Source: Thalassoglobus polymorphus
GTDB lineage: Bacteria; Planctomycetota; Planctomycetia; Planctomycetales; Planctomycetaceae
Direction: 5' to 3'
DNA length: 64,000 nt
NCBI RefSeq assembly: GCF_007744255.1
Contig: NZ_CP036267.1
Span: forward strand, 2,049,500-2,113,499
This document shows positions 62,551 to 64,000 of this stretch, piece by piece. The translations under genes were made by a program, and so were the position numbers. The notes under the pieces were generated by a model. That model saw nothing but the letters and a program-made list of their open reading frames with translations, did no database searches and was not told where the DNA came from. Positions within the stretch are counted from its first letter, which is position 1. Every line of letters starts with the position of its first letter.

Positions 62551-64000
62551 TTATCGCTTGGTTACGAACTCTGCGGAGTTTACTAAGATCCAGATCAGGT
62601 CTACGGCAGCTTCATTTCGGTTTGCGGACTCCTTGATAAATTTGCGATACATCGTCAGTTCTTCATCAGAGGGGGAACGGGCCAATGTGCCCAGAAATGC
62701 CTGGCGAATCATTTGCTCGTCATTTTTCGTTTTAAGCAATTCTTTCTTCAGAGGGCCATTGGCAAGCTTATTGTGCAGCGTTCCATTGTTCATCATCAAC
62801 AGTGCTTGCTGCACTGCACCTTCTAAGTCTCGTTGAGGAATCGACGGATTCTGATCAAAAGTGGAGTTGATGGCCTTCCAGACAGACTTATTTTCGCCAA
62901 TGAGTTGCTGTACGGTGTCAGCGACTTCGTAGGGACGTAATCTCGCAGGTCGAACTGACGTGAAGAGGTCTGCTTCGCTGTCGATGGTGGCGATTTCGCG
63001 TTGATAGACTTTGGAGTTCAGGATGATTCGGTACAGCCATTTCGGTTGAAATCCTGCGTATCGAAACGAGGCGGACAGTTTGTTTGCGACGAGTTGATGG
63101 ACGACTTCTTTGTCTTGCCCCAAGCTGTCGACCGAGTAAAAGCCGTCGCCAATCAATTCGTTCCACGCACGGTTCACAAATGCACGGGCGAACCAATAAT
63201 TGTCCGGGTTGTAGATCAAATAGGCTGCTCCAGCGACTCGACGTTGATCCGGCTTGAGATAGGTGGGGGGCTTCTCTCCCAGAAGAAATTTTGCTTCGAC
63301 GACGGTCTTCTCCGACGGATCGAATTGGTCGGTCATGTAGTACTTTCCAGGAGCGAAGAAGGCTGCCATCTCGTGGAACTGTTCTCGTTTCCAGTTGTCG
63401 AAGGGGTGGTCGTGGCATTCAGCGCACTCGATACTAATGCCCATGAAAATACGGGCGGTTGAAGAGGCGATGAGTTCTGGTTTTCGCTCATTGGCTAAGA
63501 CAAAGTTGTTCGGTCCATGATCCTGATGCCACCCGTTGTCTTGCGACTTCGTGTTCTTTTTTCGGGTGGGGGTTGCAGAGACCATTTCTCCCACCATTCG
63601 GTCCCAGCCAGTTCCCGCTTTGAATTCAGCGAATAACCAATCTTCAAGTGCTTGCGGATTCACCGTGTTTTTATTGGCACTTGTCTCGTAGAAAATCACC
63701 GATCGCCAGTAGCGAGCTAATTTGCGTGCGAATTCATCACTTTCCAGAAGTTCGTCGATCAGCATCGCCCGCTTATTCTCGTCCTGAACTTTGACGAAAT
63801 TGCTGATTTGAGCAGGCGTTGGTATATGGCCGGTGGTGTCGATGAAGACTCGGCGAATGAAAGTTTCGTCATCGATGATCGGAGAAAGTTTCGTCGATGT
63901 TTCTTTCGCGATGTACTTTTCGAGTTGTTCGTCGAGATCTCTTGAGCGATAGGTTCTTCCTCGTCCGATGCGTAGGACCGGAAAACTCCCGCGGATCATT
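62551..64000 (-). CDS. DUF1549/DUF1553 protein, 5' end cut by window edge
   Basis: At least 482 residues; the frame is open at the right edge and the ATG at 63999 is probably internal, since these proteins usually begin with a cytochrome-type domain. DUF1549: DDETFIRRVFIDTTGHIPTP, ELLESDEFARKLARYWRSVI, and a heme-like CAECHDHPFDNWKREQFHEM. DUF1553: RAFVNRAWNELIGDGFYSVD, KPTYLKPDQRR-like linker (PPTYLKPDQRRVAGAAY) and RLRPYEVADTVQQLIGENKS. Likely a surface or periplasmic protein acting with the DUF1501 protein. Confidence 0.9.
   Translation of the reverse strand, partial: MIRGSFPVLRIGRGRTYRSRDLDEQLEKYIAKETSTKLSPIIDDETFIRRVFIDTTGHIPTPAQISNFVKVQDENKRAMLIDELLESDEFARKLARYWRSVIFYETSANKNTVNPQALEDWLFAEFKAGTGWDRMVGEMVSATPTRKKNTKSQDNGWHQDHGPNNFVLANERKPELIASSTARIFMGISIECAECHDHPFDNWKREQFHEMAAFFAPGKYYMTDQFDPSEKTVVEAKFLLGEKPPTYLKPDQRRVAGAAYLIYNPDNYWFARAFVNRAWNELIGDGFYSVDSLGQDKEVVHQLVANKLSASFRYAGFQPKWLYRIILNSKVYQREIATIDSEADLFTSVRPARLRPYEVADTVQQLIGENKSVWKAINSTFDQNPSIPQRDLEGAVQQALLMMNNGTLHNKLANGPLKKELLKTKNDEQMIRQAFLGTLARSPSDEELTMYRKFIKESANRNEAAVDLIWILVNSAEFVTKR

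Overview
The window looks like a piece of a planctomycete chromosome (order Planctomycetales, Gimesia/Rubinisphaera-like relatives; the genus is an inference). The signs are a DUF1501 and DUF1549/DUF1553 pair at the right edge, a short planctomycete-type ECF sigma factor followed directly by a giant Ser/Thr kinase, a second kinase fused to an HDOD domain, a secreted sulfatase, FG-GAP and beta-helix secreted proteins, and a DUF1598-like protein. I saw no rRNA, tRNA or CRISPR array.

Layout. 1-6.4 kb: a divergent regulatory block (membrane-anchored coiled-coil/propeller protein to the left; ECF sigma factor plus 1240-residue kinase to the right). 6.5-7.4 kb: a decayed IS3-type transposase. 7.4-17.2 kb: catabolic genes (D-aminoacylase/beta-lactamase fusion, FG-GAP protein, LctP lactate permease, sulfatase). 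Between lctP and the sulfatase sits an AT-rich DACNV/DisA_N-like gene, flanked by a second, synonymously diverged copy of the lctP 3' end. 17.2-29 kb: LipM-like octanoyltransferase, an mtaB-STAS-tmk operon with overlapping or abutting ends, a leucine-rich-repeat lipoprotein, a very large protein that may be a PPi-type PEP carboxykinase, a pseudoreceiver-PP2C phosphatase and a chorismate-lyase-like protein. 29-43 kb: a secreted glycoside-hydrolase-like protein, ECF sigma factor plus PspA-like protein, aspartate aminotransferase, GT-C-like membrane protein, DUF1015 protein, PLD nuclease-like protein, an MscK-type channel and a histidine-rich secreted protein. 43-50 kb: a possible heme/metal cluster (CxxCH protein, YkgJ-like protein, Cys-rich lipoprotein), a beta-helix protein, the HDOD-kinase and MutM. 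51-64 kb: DUF1598-like and TTG-started secreted proteins, an SDR oxidoreductase, two nucleotide-sugar enzymes (GalE-like, UDP-glucuronate decarboxylase), a PaaK-like AMP ligase, a ketoacyl synthase homologue that lacks its catalytic Cys, and the DUF1501/DUF1549 pair.

The most unusual signals are: (1) the duplicated lctP 3' end around the DACNV-like gene, identical in protein and different only at synonymous sites; (2) a family of ~80-bp elements with TAGAAC... terminal inverted repeats, three of which supply the TAG stop codon of three unrelated genes in exactly the same phase, plus a second ~100-bp family that does the same through TAGAGC; (3) the ketoacyl synthase with Cys->Asp and His->Asn; (4) the putative PPi-PEPCK. 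All homology calls are by eye from motifs; no database search was possible.
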